From Caulobacter sp. RHG1 (GTDB lineage Bacteria; Pseudomonadota; Alphaproteobacteria; Caulobacterales; Caulobacteraceae): a stretch of DNA of 64,000 nt. The stretch's first letter is position 1. Every line of letters starts with the position of its first letter. The notes under the pieces are model-generated. The model was not told where the DNA came from. It worked only from the letters and a program-made list of their open reading frames with translations, and ran no database searches. Positions 53,549 through 63,142 of the stretch are shown here, piece after piece. A program made the position numbers and the translations under genes. The stretch covers positions 62,001-126,000 of the forward strand of contig NZ_SMZP01000005.1 in NCBI RefSeq assembly GCF_013181195.1, written 5' to 3'.

Positions 53549-55384
53549 ATGTCCATGCGAAATATCGCCATCATCGCGCACGTCGATCATGGCAAGACCA
53601 CTCTCGTCGATCAGCTGCTGGCCCAGTCGGGCGTCTTCCGCGCCAACGAGGCGACGACCGAACGCGCCATGGACTCCAACGACCAGGAGCGCGAACGCGG
53701 CATCACCATTCTGGCCAAGTGCACCAGCGTTCTGTGGAACGGTGAAGCCGGCGAGACCCGCATCAACATCATCGACACCCCCGGCCACGCCGACTTCGGC
53801 GGTGAAGTCGAGCGGATCCTGGGCATGGTGGACGGCTGCGTCCTGCTGATCGACGCCGAAGAAGGCGTCATGCCGCAGACCAAGTTCGTGCTGACCAAGG
53901 CGCTGAAGATGGGCATGCGCCCGATCCTCTGCATCAACAAGGTCGACCGCGCCCACGCCGATCCGGACCGCGTCCACAACGCCGCCTTCGACCTGTTCGC
54001 CGCCATCGGCGCCACGGACGAGCAGCTGGACTTCCCGCACATCTACGCTTCGGGCCGTTCGGGCTGGGCGACGCTGGACATGAACGTGCCGAGCGACAAC
54101 CTCGCCCCGCTGTTCGACCTGATCGTCCGCCACGTGCCGGAACCCAAGCAGATCGCCAAGGTCGACCAGCCGTTCCAGATCCTGAACGTGCTGATCGAAA
54201 GCGACCCGTTCCTGGGCCGCCTGCTGACGGGCCGCATCGAGAGCGGCCGCGCCGTCCCCGGCATGGCCATCCACGCCCTGGACCGCGACGGCAAGGAAAT
54301 CGAGCGCGGCCGCATCACCAAGGTGCTGGCCTTCCGCGGCCTGAAGCGTCAGCCGGTCGACGAGGGCGCCGAAGCGGGTGACATCGTCGCCATCGCCGGC
54401 ATGTCCAAGGCGACCGTGGCCGACACCCTGTGCGCCCTGGAAGTCACCGACGCCCTGCCCTCGCAGCCGATCGACCCGCCGACCATCTCGATGACCGTCT
54501 CGGTCAACGACAGTCCGCTGGCCGGCCGTGAAGGCGACAAGGTCCAGTCGCGCGTCATCCGTGACCGCCTGCTGAAGGAAGCCGAATCGAACGTCGCCAT
54601 CAAGGTGACCGAGACCAGCGAAGGCGACGCCTACGAAGTCTCGGGCCGCGGCGAACTGCAGCTGGGCGTCCTGATCGAAAACATGCGCCGCGAAGGCTTC
54701 GAGGTCTCGATCTCGCGTCCGCGCGTCGTGTTCCAGAACGATCCGGAAACCGGCAAGCGCCTTGAGCCGATGGAAGACGTCATGATCGACGTCGACGACG
54801 AGTTCTCGGGCATCGTCATCGAGAAGCTGTCGCTGCGTAAGGCCGAGCTGAAGGACATGGGTCCGTCGGGCGCCGGCAAGACCCGCATCCAGCTGACCGC
54901 TCCGTCGCGTTCGCTGATCGGCTATCAGGGCGAGTTCCTGACCGACACGCGCGGTTCGGGCGTGCTGAACCGCGTGTTCAGCCACTACGAGCCCTACAAG
55001 GGCGCGATCGACCAACAGCGCAAGGGCGTGCTGATCTCGAACTCGGACGGTGAGACCGCGGCCTACGCGCTGTGGAACCTGGAAGAGCGCGGCGTGATGT
55101 TCGTCGGCGCCGGCGAGAAGACCTATCTGGGCATGATCATCGGCGAGAACGCCCGTTCGGACGATCTCGACGTCAACCCGATGAAGGCCAAGCAGCTGAC
55201 CAACGTCCGCGCCTCTGGCAAGGACGAGTCGATCCGCCTGACCCCGCCGCGCAAGATGACCCTCGAACAGGCCATCGCCTATATCGAGGAAGACGAGCTG
55301 GTCGAGGTGACGCCGAAGAACATCCGTCTGCGCAAGCAGGTTCTGAACCCGTCGTTCCGCAAGCGCCGCGTCAAGGAAGAGTAG
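53549..55384 (+). CDS. typA: Ribosome-associated GTPase TypA/BipA
   Basis: This 611-residue translational GTPase has the G motifs AHVDHGKTTLVDQLL, RERGITI, DTPGHADFGGEVE and NKVDRAHADP, then the EF-G-like domains II, III and V (GRGELQLGVLIENMRREGFE) and the BipA-specific C-terminal domain. It binds ribosomes and helps assembly and stress adaptation. It starts at 53549 (MSMRNIAIIAHVDHGKTTLV). A terminator follows it. Confidence 0.97.
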   Translation: MSMRNIAIIAHVDHGKTTLVDQLLAQSGVFRANEATTERAMDSNDQERERGITILAKCTSVLWNGEAGETRINIIDTPGHADFGGEVERILGMVDGCVLLIDAEEGVMPQTKFVLTKALKMGMRPILCINKVDRAHADPDRVHNAAFDLFAAIGATDEQLDFPHIYASGRSGWATLDMNVPSDNLAPLFDLIVRHVPEPKQIAKVDQPFQILNVLIESDPFLGRLLTGRIESGRAVPGMAIHALDRDGKEIERGRITKVLAFRGLKRQPVDEGAEAGDIVAIAGMSKATVADTLCALEVTDALPSQPIDPPTISMTVSVNDSPLAGREGDKVQSRVIRDRLLKEAESNVAIKVTETSEGDAYEVSGRGELQLGVLIENMRREGFEVSISRPRVVFQNDPETGKRLEPMEDVMIDVDDEFSGIVIEKLSLRKAELKDMGPSGAGKTRIQLTAPSRSLIGYQGEFLTDTRGSGVLNRVFSHYEPYKGAIDQQRKGVLISNSDGETAAYALWNLEERGVMFVGAGEKTYLGMIIGENARSDDLDVNPMKAKQLTNVRASGKDESIRLTPPRKMTLEQAIAYIEEDELVEVTPKNIRLRKQVLNPSFRKRRVKEE

Positions 55385-55413
55385 ACCCCTTCCGACTTAC
55401 CTAAAGTCAATTG

Positions 55414-55445
55414 AAAGCCGCGGCTCGCAAGGGCCGCGGCTTTTT
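55414..55445 (+). terminator. Rho-independent terminator of typA
   Basis: AAAGCCGCGGC pairs with GCCGCGGCTTT around an 8-nt loop and is followed by further T. It lies 30 nt after the typA stop. Confidence 0.88.
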
Positions 55446-55481
55446 CCTTAAGGGCTGGGCTTAACTGAGAAACCACGCGAC

Positions 55482-55496
55482 TTAACCGTGGGTTTA
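55482..55496. promoter_or_regulatory. Near-consensus CtrA-type site (TTAA-N7-TTTA)
   Basis: TTAA-CCGTGGG-TTTA differs from the CtrA consensus at one base and is 12 nt before the preferred start of the GGDEF-EAL gene. Confidence 0.35.
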
Positions 55497-55508
55497 CCGG
55501 CCAGGGCC

Positions 55509-57998
55509 ATGGTTTCTACCGGGGATTTCACTCCGCTAGATCATGGAGATCGCGCCTTGAACGGTCGCGAATTGGGGCGTCGCATCTGGAGCGCCCTGGC
55601 TGATGGGTTGGCGATGGGGCCGAGCGCTCTCGTCGCCCGCTTCTCCCCGGCCGTCCCCGAAGCCATGGCGGGTCGCGTTCGCATGGAGCAGGTGCAGGCG
55701 ATCCTGCGCCTGACGCCCGTGATGATGGGCGCCAACATCCTGATCGCATCCCTCGTCAGCTTGACCAGTATCGGCTCGGCCAACGCCCTGCCGCTGTCGG
55801 TCTGGGCGATGATCGTCAACGGCTACGCCCTGCTGGGCCTCTACGGCTGGTTCTCGGCCCGCCGCCGCAAGACCGGCAAGGCCAGCGTCTCGGCGCGCGG
55901 CGTCAATCGCCTGGTGCTGCAGGCTGGCCTGCTGGGCGTGATGTGGGGCGTGCTGCCGGCCCTGACCTTCCGCGAGAGCGGCAACGCCAACCCGATGCTG
56001 GTCGCCTCCGTCATCGCCGGCATGATCGGCTGCGGCGGCTTCGCCATGCTGACCCTGCCCGCGGCCGTGATCGCCTATTCGACCCCGATGGTCGTGGGCT
56101 CGCTGATCATGCTGGTCACCAGCCACGACCCCATTCTCCAGGCCCTGGCCGGCCTGCTGGTCTTCTGCCACCTGGTGGTCAGCGCCTCGTGCTTGTCCCA
56201 CGCCCATATCTTCGTCGAACGCCTGGTGGCCTCGGACGAGCTGGAGAAGCAGAAGCAGGTAGTCAGCCTGCTGCTGTCGGACTTCGAGGAAGGCGCCAGC
56301 GACTGGCTGTGGGAAGTCGACGCCCATGGCGCCCTGACCTACGTCTCCGACCGCATGGCGGCCGCGGCGGGCGTCGACAAGGAGCTGCTGATCGGCCGGC
56401 CGATGTCGTCGCTGTGCGGGGCGGCCGAGGGCGGCCCCTCCGGCGCGGTCGCCGCCCTGTCAGCCCTGTTCGGCGAGCAGAAGACCTTCCGCGACATCGT
56501 GGTCTCCGTCCCGGTCGCGGGCGAGACCCACTGGTGGTCGCTGGCGGCCAAGCCGGTGCTGGACCTGGACGGCCATTTCATCGGCTTCCGCGGCGTCGGG
56601 GCCGACATCACTCGCGCCCGCGAGGACCAGGCCCGCATCTCGCGCCTGGCCCACTACGACGTGCTGACCCAGCTGCCCAATCGCCTGTCGTTCCTGCAGG
56701 CCCTGGGGCGCGCCTGGACCGAGCATGGCCAACCCAAGCCTGAAGGGGCGGGCGGCAAGGGCTGCGCCGTGCTGTGCCTGGACCTCGACCACTTCAAGGG
56801 CGTCAACGACAGCCTGGGCCACCCCATCGGCGATGAGCTGCTGATCCAGGCCTCAGCCCGCCTGAAGGCCTGCGTCGGCGAGGCCGGCCTGGTCTCGCGC
56901 CTGGGCGGCGACGAATTCGCCGTGGTGGTCGCCCCCTCGCCCGGCCATGCGGCCCTGGGAGAGCTCGCCCAGTCGATCGTCGCCACCCTGTCGCGGCCCT
57001 ATGACGTCCGCGGCCACAACGTGCTGATCGGAGCCAGCATCGGCATCGCGGTGGCGCCGCTGCACGCCGATGATCCGGACGGCCTGCTGAAGAACGCCGA
57101 CCTGGCGCTCTACGGCGCCAAGGGCGACGGCCGCGGGGCCTATCGCTTCTTCGAGACCGCTATGGACGTCTGGGCCCAGGAGCGCCGCGCCCTGGAAATG
57201 GACCTGCGCGACGCCTTGGCCAAGGACGAGTTGAAGCTGTTCTTCCAGCCGCTGATCGGCGCCAGCGAGAACGAGATCACCGGCTTCGAGGCCCTGCTAC
57301 GCTGGCAGCATCCGCGCCGCGGCCTGGTCGCTCCGGCCGACTTCGTCGAGCATGCCGAGCAGTGGGGCCTGATCGGCAAGATCGGCGAGTGGGTGCTGAT
57401 GGAGGCTTGCCGCACGGCCGCCACCTGGCCCGCCCACATGACCGTGGCCGTCAATCTGTCGCCCAACCAGTTCGCCTCGGGCCATCTGGTGGCTCAGGTG
57501 CGCAAGGCGCTGAAGTCCTCGGGCCTGGCGCCCGAGCGCCTGGAGCTGGAGATCACCGAGGGCCTGCTGCTGCACGACAGCGCCCGTACGCTGAAGCAAC
57601 TGGCCGATCTGAAGGCCCTGGGCGTGAAGATCGCCATGGACGACTTCGGCACCGGCTATTCCAGCCTGGCCTATCTGTGGCGGTTCCCGTTCGACAAGAT
57701 CAAGATCGACCGCTCGTTCGTGGCCGAGATGCAGGACAATGCGGCCATCGCCGACATCCTGCGCACCATCACCCTGCTGGGCCAGACCCTGAACCTCAAG
57801 GTCACCGCCGAGGGCGTGGAGACGCCATCGCAGGCCCGCCTGCTGGCCGACATGCGCTGCGACACCTTCCAGGGCTTCCTGTACGGGCGTCCGATGCCGG
57901 TCGGCGACATCCCCAGCTTCCTGATGTCGGACCTGGCCCGCCGCATGCGCCGCGTCGAGAGCGACGATGCGACGGCCGAGGCCGTGACAGGCGGCTAG
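55509..57998 (+). CDS. Membrane GGDEF-EAL c-di-GMP enzyme with PAS domain
   Basis: This 829-residue protein has six to seven membrane helices (about 55-235), a PAS-like sensor (about 265-375), a GGDEF domain with an intact RLGGDEF motif (about residue 468) and an EAL domain with EALLRW (about 593) and the loop DDFGTGYSSLAYL. Both catalytic motifs look complete, so it may make or break c-di-GMP. It starts at the ATG at 55509. An in-frame GTG at 55488 overlaps a CtrA-like site. The gene's stop shares a CTAG with the convergent membrane-protein gene. Confidence 0.92.
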   Translation: MVSTGDFTPLDHGDRALNGRELGRRIWSALADGLAMGPSALVARFSPAVPEAMAGRVRMEQVQAILRLTPVMMGANILIASLVSLTSIGSANALPLSVWAMIVNGYALLGLYGWFSARRRKTGKASVSARGVNRLVLQAGLLGVMWGVLPALTFRESGNANPMLVASVIAGMIGCGGFAMLTLPAAVIAYSTPMVVGSLIMLVTSHDPILQALAGLLVFCHLVVSASCLSHAHIFVERLVASDELEKQKQVVSLLLSDFEEGASDWLWEVDAHGALTYVSDRMAAAAGVDKELLIGRPMSSLCGAAEGGPSGAVAALSALFGEQKTFRDIVVSVPVAGETHWWSLAAKPVLDLDGHFIGFRGVGADITRAREDQARISRLAHYDVLTQLPNRLSFLQALGRAWTEHGQPKPEGAGGKGCAVLCLDLDHFKGVNDSLGHPIGDELLIQASARLKACVGEAGLVSRLGGDEFAVVVAPSPGHAALGELAQSIVATLSRPYDVRGHNVLIGASIGIAVAPLHADDPDGLLKNADLALYGAKGDGRGAYRFFETAMDVWAQERRALEMDLRDALAKDELKLFFQPLIGASENEITGFEALLRWQHPRRGLVAPADFVEHAEQWGLIGKIGEWVLMEACRTAATWPAHMTVAVNLSPNQFASGHLVAQVRKALKSSGLAPERLELEITEGLLLHDSARTLKQLADLKALGVKIAMDDFGTGYSSLAYLWRFPFDKIKIDRSFVAEMQDNAAIADILRTITLLGQTLNLKVTAEGVETPSQARLLADMRCDTFQGFLYGRPMPVGDIPSFLMSDLARRMRRVESDDATAEAVTGG

Positions 57999-58240
57999 CG
58001 CTTCATCAGGCCCAGCAGCCAGAGCAGCAGGATCGCGCCCAGGGTCGAGATGATCAGGCTGCCGAACCAGCCGAAGAAGTGAATGCCCAGCATGCTGGCC
58101 AGAAACGCGCCGATCAGCGCGCCGACCAGGCCGACGACCAGGTTGGTCAGCAGGCCGTGGTCCCGTTTCATGATCTTCTCGGCTAGCCAGCCGGCGAAGA
58201 TGCCGATGATGATCGCTCCGATAAAGCCGACGCCGTTCAT
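57995..58240 (-). CDS. GlsB/YeaQ/YmgE-family small membrane protein
   Basis: This 81-residue protein has three glycine-rich membrane helices (about 4-20, 28-50 and 56-76), with the family pattern IFAGWLAEKIMKRDHGLLTN and GALIGAFLASMLGIHFFG. It is linked to stress responses in other bacteria, mechanism unknown. It starts MNGVGFIGAIIIG at 58240 after TTGAGGAG. It overlaps the convergent GGDEF-EAL stop by 4 nt at a shared CTAG. Confidence 0.9.
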   Translation of the reverse strand: MNGVGFIGAIIIGIFAGWLAEKIMKRDHGLLTNLVVGLVGALIGAFLASMLGIHFFGWFGSLIISTLGAILLLWLLGLMKR

Positions 58241-58332
58241 GCCCCATACTCCTCAAGCTGTTGAAGCTGCGCCGTAGAAATGCGCGAGGCCGCACCGGGT
58301 TTCAGGAAACCTGACCCGTGCTACTCAGAACC

Positions 58333-59493
58333 ATGGTTCATCCCGTCTTCGACAACCTGCCCACCACGATCTTCGAGCGCATGAGCGGACTGGCCCGCCA
58401 GCACGGCGCGATCAATCTGGGCCAGGGCTTTCCCGACGACCAGGGCCCTCTGCCCGTCCGCGAAGCCGCGGCCCGGGCGCTGATCGAGGGGCTAAACCAG
58501 TATCCGCCGATGCGCGGCTTGCCGCAGCTGCGGGCCGCCGTCGCCGGTCACTACGCGCGGACCCAGGACCTTCAGCTCGATCCCGACAGCGAGATCGTCG
58601 TCACCTCCGGCGCGACTGAAGCCCTGGCGGCGGCGTTCACGGCGCTGATCTCGCCGGGCGACGAGGTCGTGCTGTTCCAGCCGCTGTACGACGCCTATCT
58701 GCCGCTGGTGCGCCGCGCGGGCGGGGTTCCTAAGCTCGTCACCCTCAAGCCCCCGCACTGGCGCTTCGATCGGGCGATGCTGGAAGAGGTCTTTTCCGAC
58801 AACACCCGGATGGTGGTGCTGAACAGCCCGCTGAACCCAGCCGGGATCGTGACGCGCGACGAGGATCTGGCCCTGCTGGCCGAGTTCTGCGTGAAGCACG
58901 ACGTCCTCGCCGTCTGCGACGAGGTCTGGGAGGCCGTGGTCTTCGACGGTCGCCGCCACCGCCCGCTGATGACCTTCCCTGGCATGCGCGCGCGGACGGT
59001 GAAGATCGGCTCGGCCGGCAAGCTGTTTGGCATGACCGGCTGGAAGGTCGGCTTCCTGATGGCCGCCCCGCCGCTGGCCAAGGCCCTGGCGGCCGCCCAC
59101 CAGTTCCTGACCTTCACCACCCCGCCCAACCTGCAGGTCGGCGTCGCGTGGGGCCTCGACAACCACCGCGCCTGGTTCGACGAGATGCCGAAGGACCTGC
59201 AGCGCTCGCGCGACCGTTTGACCGCCGGCCTGCGCGCCGCCGACTATGTCGTGCTGGAAAGCCAGGGGACCTATTTCCTGAACGTCGACCTCGCCGCTTC
59301 GGGAATCGGCCTCGACGACGTGACCTTCTGCGAGCGCTGCGTGACCGAGCACGGCGTCGCGGCGATCCCGGTCTCGGCCTTCTATGCGCAAAGCCCGGTC
59401 ACCACCGTGGTCCGCCTGTGCTTCGCCAAGGCCGACGCAACGCTGGACGAAGCGATCAAACGCCTGACGGCCGCGCGTGAGGCGATGGCCTAG
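58333..59493 (+). CDS. Class I PLP-dependent aminotransferase (methionine/kynurenine type)
   Basis: This 386-residue enzyme has NLGQGFPDDQGPLPVREAAA near the N-terminus, PLYDAYLPLVRRAGG, the NSPLNPAG substrate-binding loop and the PLP lysine about residue 230 in IGSAGKLFGMTGWKVGF. That pattern fits aminotransferases acting on methionine or kynurenine-like substrates. I chose the ATG at 58333 (MVHPVFDNLP). A GTG at 58318 is also in frame. Its stop shares a CTAG with the convergent kinase gene. Confidence 0.9.
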   Translation: MVHPVFDNLPTTIFERMSGLARQHGAINLGQGFPDDQGPLPVREAAARALIEGLNQYPPMRGLPQLRAAVAGHYARTQDLQLDPDSEIVVTSGATEALAAAFTALISPGDEVVLFQPLYDAYLPLVRRAGGVPKLVTLKPPHWRFDRAMLEEVFSDNTRMVVLNSPLNPAGIVTRDEDLALLAEFCVKHDVLAVCDEVWEAVVFDGRRHRPLMTFPGMRARTVKIGSAGKLFGMTGWKVGFLMAAPPLAKALAAAHQFLTFTTPPNLQVGVAWGLDNHRAWFDEMPKDLQRSRDRLTAGLRAADYVVLESQGTYFLNVDLAASGIGLDDVTFCERCVTEHGVAAIPVSAFYAQSPVTTVVRLCFAKADATLDEAIKRLTAAREAMA

Positions 59494-62114
59494 CCGTCCT
59501 GCAGGACGGGCGTCGGCCGCATCATCGCTACGGACGGCGACGCACCGAGCCCCGCCACGAGGTCGCGGGCGTTGGCGCGGGCCATGCAGCGGTCCATGAC
59601 CGACAGCAGGTTGCGCAGGTCGATCGGCTTGGCCACGTGGGCGTCGCAACCGGCGTCCAGGCAGGTCTTGATCTGGGCCGACATCACGTCGGCGGTCAGG
59701 GCGATGACCGGCAGGCGCGCCAGGCGCGGATCCTGGCGCAGCCGGCGCGTGGCCTCCAGACCGTCCATCACCGGCATGTTGACGTCCATCAGCACGATGT
59801 CGATCGGCTGCTGGTCAAGAACCTCCAGCGCGCGCTGGCCGTTCTCGGCCTCGACCAGCTCGCATTCGAACGGCTCGAGGAACAGACGGATGACCCGGCG
59901 ATTGACCGGATGGTCGTCGACCACCAGCACCCGGCGTCCCGTCAGGGCGATGAAGCCCGTCTCGGCCTCGCCGGCCTCGTCCAGTTCGGGCGGCAGCTCG
60001 AGCGGCTCGGCGGTGTCGACCACCATCTCGATGGTGAAGACCGAGCCCACACCCTCGTTGCTTTCGACGGTGATCTCGCCGCGCATCATCTTGACCAGAC
60101 GACGGGTGATGTTCAGCCCCAGCCCCGTGCCGCCGAAGTTGCGGGTGGTCGAGGCGTCGGCCTGGGTGAAGGCCCGGAACAGCTTGGCGATCGTCGCCTC
60201 GTTCATGCCGATGCCGGTGTCGGACACCCGCAGGCGCACCCGCACGCGGCCCCCCTCTTCGGTATTGGCGTCTTCAGGGTAACAGGCCAGCCCCACCTCG
60301 ACCTTGCCGTGGGTGGTGAACTTCAGGGCGTTGGAGACGAGGTTGGTCAGGCACTGACGCACCCGAACACCGTCGAACATCAACGGGCCGGGCGCGGCGC
60401 TTTCAAGCCGGAAGGTCAGGTCGACGCCCTTCTCCAGCGCTGTCGGCTGATAGCCGCCGACCAGACGCGCGCAGGTCTGGACAAGATCGCCGGCCGTCGG
60501 AGCGATCTCCAGCTTGCCGGCCTCGATCTTGGAGAGGTCGAGAATGTCGTTCAGCAGGACCAGCAGGGTGTCGCCGCTGTCCAGGATCAGGTCGACCTGT
60601 TCGCGCTGCTCGTCGGTCAACTGGCCGCTGCGCAGCGCCTGGGCCAGACCCAGCATGCCGTTCAAGGGGGTGCGCAGTTCGTGGCTCATCACCGCCAGGA
60701 ACGCGGACTTGGCCTGGCTGGCGGCTTCGGCGCGGGTCTGGGCGCCCTTCAGATTCCGCGACGTCCGGCGCTGGTGCAGCGCCCAGGCGACCCCGCCCGC
60801 CACCAGCACGCCCAGCAGCAAGGCGATGACCACCGAGGCCCGCGCCAGGCTGCGGGACAGGCGCACTTCCTGAGTCAGGCGGCGGCTTTCGTCGCGCTTG
60901 GCCTGCAGCTCGGCCTCGAGAGCCGATGACATCTCCGAGACGCTGCGGGCGTGTTCGCGATTGGTCTGCACGGTGTCGGTCTTGCGCCAGGCGTCCAGCT
61001 TGGCGAAGGCTTCCTGGCTGCGCCCTTCGGCCTGGTCGATATAGGCCTCGATCAAGCGTTCGACCTGCGGATCGCGGGGGCTGAGCACGGTCGACACGCC
61101 CCGCAGCCGCGCCAGATCCTGCCGCGCGCCGTCGGCCTGGCCCAGTTGCCCCAAGGCGGTCGCCCGCATGCCCAGCATGATGACCTGCAGCCGGCGGGTG
61201 GGCTTGTCGACGATCGCCTGAGCCGGCGCCAGGCACGCCAGCAGCTCGCGCGGCTGGTTGGAGAGTTGGGCGATCCGCGCGCACAGGAAGCGGTCCCAGG
61301 TCCCGTCCGATCCGCCGCCGTTGCGGGTCATCTGATGGTGCAAGGTCGCAAAGCGTCGGGCCGTGTCCAGGTCGCCCAGTTCGGCGGCGGTGAAGCCGAT
61401 GTCGTAGATGCGCTCGACCTTGCGCAGATAGAAGGCGTCGCGCTCGTCCAGCGCCGCCGCCCGGGTCATGTGGTCCAGCGCCCCTTCCTTGTCGCCCATG
61501 TCCGACAGGGTGTAGCTGTGCACCTGGTGCAGCTCGGCCAGCAGCGGCTGGGCGATGTCGCCGCGACGCTCCAGGTCGGTCTTCAAGTCGGCGGCCAGGC
61601 GCGCAGCCTCGGCCCAGCGCCCCACCTGGCCCAGATGGCGAACCCGCTCGATGCTGGCCATCAGGCGGATGTCCGCCCCGGACTTGTCCAGGAACCGCTG
61701 CCAGTCGGCCTCGGTGAAGGCGCGATAGCCGTGGGTCTCGTGGCGATAGGCCAGGGTCTCCAGATCGACCAGCGCCAGCAGGGCGGTGTCATGATCGCGG
61801 CGGGCCGCCTCGCGCACCCGGGCCGCCCAGGCCCCGAACGGCGCGCCGACCTGACTGCTCTTGTAGGCGTACAGCACCCGCCACAGGCCGTAGAGTCGGG
61901 CCTCGCCCCGCGTCTCGATCGCCTTCTCGCCCGCCCGCTCGATATCCTCGTTGTCGCGCGGCGGTCGGCGCGCCTCCTGAGCGCCGATATCACGGCTCAA
62001 CTGCTCCAGACGCTGGGCGAGCGGCGCATCGGCTCCAGGCGCATCGACTTGCGCGGCGACGGGCCCCGCCGCCAAGACGCAGATCAGGACAAGGAAGGTG
62101 AGAAGGCGCCGCAA
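59490..62114 (-). CDS. Hybrid histidine kinase with periplasmic helical-repeat sensor and receiver domain
   Basis: This 874-residue protein has a signal peptide (about 1-22) and a long periplasmic region of TPR-like helical repeats (about 30-390). One membrane helix (about 425-447) leads to a HisKA domain with the phospho-acceptor His about 475 in MSHELRTPLNGMLG. The HATPase domain has LVSNALKFTTHGK, DTGIGMN and GGTGLGLNI. A C-terminal receiver holds Asp about 775 in IVLMDVNMPVMDG. The sensor probably binds a partner protein or ligand. No response regulator is adjacent. It overlaps the convergent aminotransferase stop by 4 nt. Confidence 0.92.
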   Translation of the reverse strand: MRRLLTFLVLICVLAAGPVAAQVDAPGADAPLAQRLEQLSRDIGAQEARRPPRDNEDIERAGEKAIETRGEARLYGLWRVLYAYKSSQVGAPFGAWAARVREAARRDHDTALLALVDLETLAYRHETHGYRAFTEADWQRFLDKSGADIRLMASIERVRHLGQVGRWAEAARLAADLKTDLERRGDIAQPLLAELHQVHSYTLSDMGDKEGALDHMTRAAALDERDAFYLRKVERIYDIGFTAAELGDLDTARRFATLHHQMTRNGGGSDGTWDRFLCARIAQLSNQPRELLACLAPAQAIVDKPTRRLQVIMLGMRATALGQLGQADGARQDLARLRGVSTVLSPRDPQVERLIEAYIDQAEGRSQEAFAKLDAWRKTDTVQTNREHARSVSEMSSALEAELQAKRDESRRLTQEVRLSRSLARASVVIALLLGVLVAGGVAWALHQRRTSRNLKGAQTRAEAASQAKSAFLAVMSHELRTPLNGMLGLAQALRSGQLTDEQREQVDLILDSGDTLLVLLNDILDLSKIEAGKLEIAPTAGDLVQTCARLVGGYQPTALEKGVDLTFRLESAAPGPLMFDGVRVRQCLTNLVSNALKFTTHGKVEVGLACYPEDANTEEGGRVRVRLRVSDTGIGMNEATIAKLFRAFTQADASTTRNFGGTGLGLNITRRLVKMMRGEITVESNEGVGSVFTIEMVVDTAEPLELPPELDEAGEAETGFIALTGRRVLVVDDHPVNRRVIRLFLEPFECELVEAENGQRALEVLDQQPIDIVLMDVNMPVMDGLEATRRLRQDPRLARLPVIALTADVMSAQIKTCLDAGCDAHVAKPIDLRNLLSVMDRCMARANARDLVAGLGASPSVAMMRPTPVLQDG

Positions 62115-62226
62115 GTCCGCTTTCCTGAGGTTCGCGGCCAGCCTTCAGGGCAACAGATGTAAGACCAGTTAAGCTTACCAGGGGTCAAGCGACTGATGTT
62201 CGCAGATCAACAGCTGCTTTTCAGGT

Positions 62227-62991
62227 CTAGATCGTGGCGCCGCCGTCGACCACCAGCGCTTGACCGGTCATGAAGCTGCCGGCCTTCGACGCCAGATAGA
62301 CCGCCGCCCCGGCCAGCTCGTCGGGCTCGCCGATCCGGCGCAGCGGCACGCCCTTGGTCGAGCGCTCCAGGGTCTCGGGATTGTCCCAGAGCGCCTTGGC
62401 GAAGTCGGTCTTGATCAGGCCCGGCGCGATGCAGTTGACCCGCACGTTGTCGGGACCGAACTCGTGGGCCAAGTTGCGGGCCAGCTGGAAGTCGGCCGCC
62501 TTGGAGATGTTGTAAGCCCCGATGATGGCGTTGCCGCGCAGGCCGCCGATCGAGCTGACGATGATGATCGCCCCGTCCTTCCGCTCGCGCATTTCCGGCG
62601 CGACCATGCCGATCAGCCAGTGATTGCTGATGATGTTGTTGTCCAGGATCTTGCGGAACTGGTCGTCGGCGATGCCCGACAGTGGGCCGTAATAGGGATT
62701 GCTGGCAGCGTTGCAGACGCAGATGTCGACCTTGCCAAAGGCCTTTCGGGTCTCGTCGACCAGGTTTTGCAGGTCTTCCTTGGAGGCGATGTTGGCCGGA
62801 ACCGCGATGGCCGTCCCCGCGCCGTGCTTGTCGTTGAGCGCCGCCGCCACCTCGTCGCAGGGCCCGGCCTTGCGTGAGGAGATCACCACCTTGGCGCCGT
62901 GCTCGGCCATCCGCTCGGCGATCGCCTTGCCGATCCCGCGCGAGGATCCGGTGATGATCGCCACCTTGCCGGACAGGTCGAAGAGGCTCAT
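62227..62991 (-). CDS. Short-chain dehydrogenase/reductase
   Basis: This 254-residue classical SDR has the cofactor motif TGSSRGIGKAIAE, the NNAG-like segment as CNAASNPYYG, catalytic Ser in IIIVSSIGG, and Tyr160/Lys164 in GAYNISK. It oxidises or reduces an alcohol/ketone with NAD(P)(H). The SRKAGPC region after beta-2 suggests NADP preference. I chose the ATG at 62991 (MSLFDLSGKVAII) with GGGAG upstream. An ATG at 63009 would overlap the shared GTTTGAA motif. The SRPBCC gene is divergent. Confidence 0.92.
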   Translation of the reverse strand: MSLFDLSGKVAIITGSSRGIGKAIAERMAEHGAKVVISSRKAGPCDEVAAALNDKHGAGTAIAVPANIASKEDLQNLVDETRKAFGKVDICVCNAASNPYYGPLSGIADDQFRKILDNNIISNHWLIGMVAPEMRERKDGAIIIVSSIGGLRGNAIIGAYNISKAADFQLARNLAHEFGPDNVRVNCIAPGLIKTDFAKALWDNPETLERSTKGVPLRRIGEPDELAGAAVYLASKAGSFMTGQALVVDGGATI

Positions 62992-63004
62992 GGCGGGCTC
63001 CCTA

Positions 63005-63018
63005 AACATTTGTTTGAA
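63005..63018. promoter_or_regulatory. Candidate shared operator, copy B (AACA-TTT-GTTTGAA)
   Basis: AACA-TTT-GTTTGAA lies 13 nt upstream of the SDR start codon, and includes the palindrome AAACA-TT-TGTTT at 63004-63015. It is the best of the three copies (others at 26934-26947 and 48828-48841). Confidence 0.45.
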
Positions 63019-63142
63019 TTGCCGTCACACTGAAGCCGCTGGCGAGCGGGGTCAAGCATGGGAAAAATTTCGCGGAGAAATGTCGGGACGGTTGTTTCCG
63101 TCGCGTCCTTGCGGCGAGAGTTCAGACAAAGGAGACGCCCCG

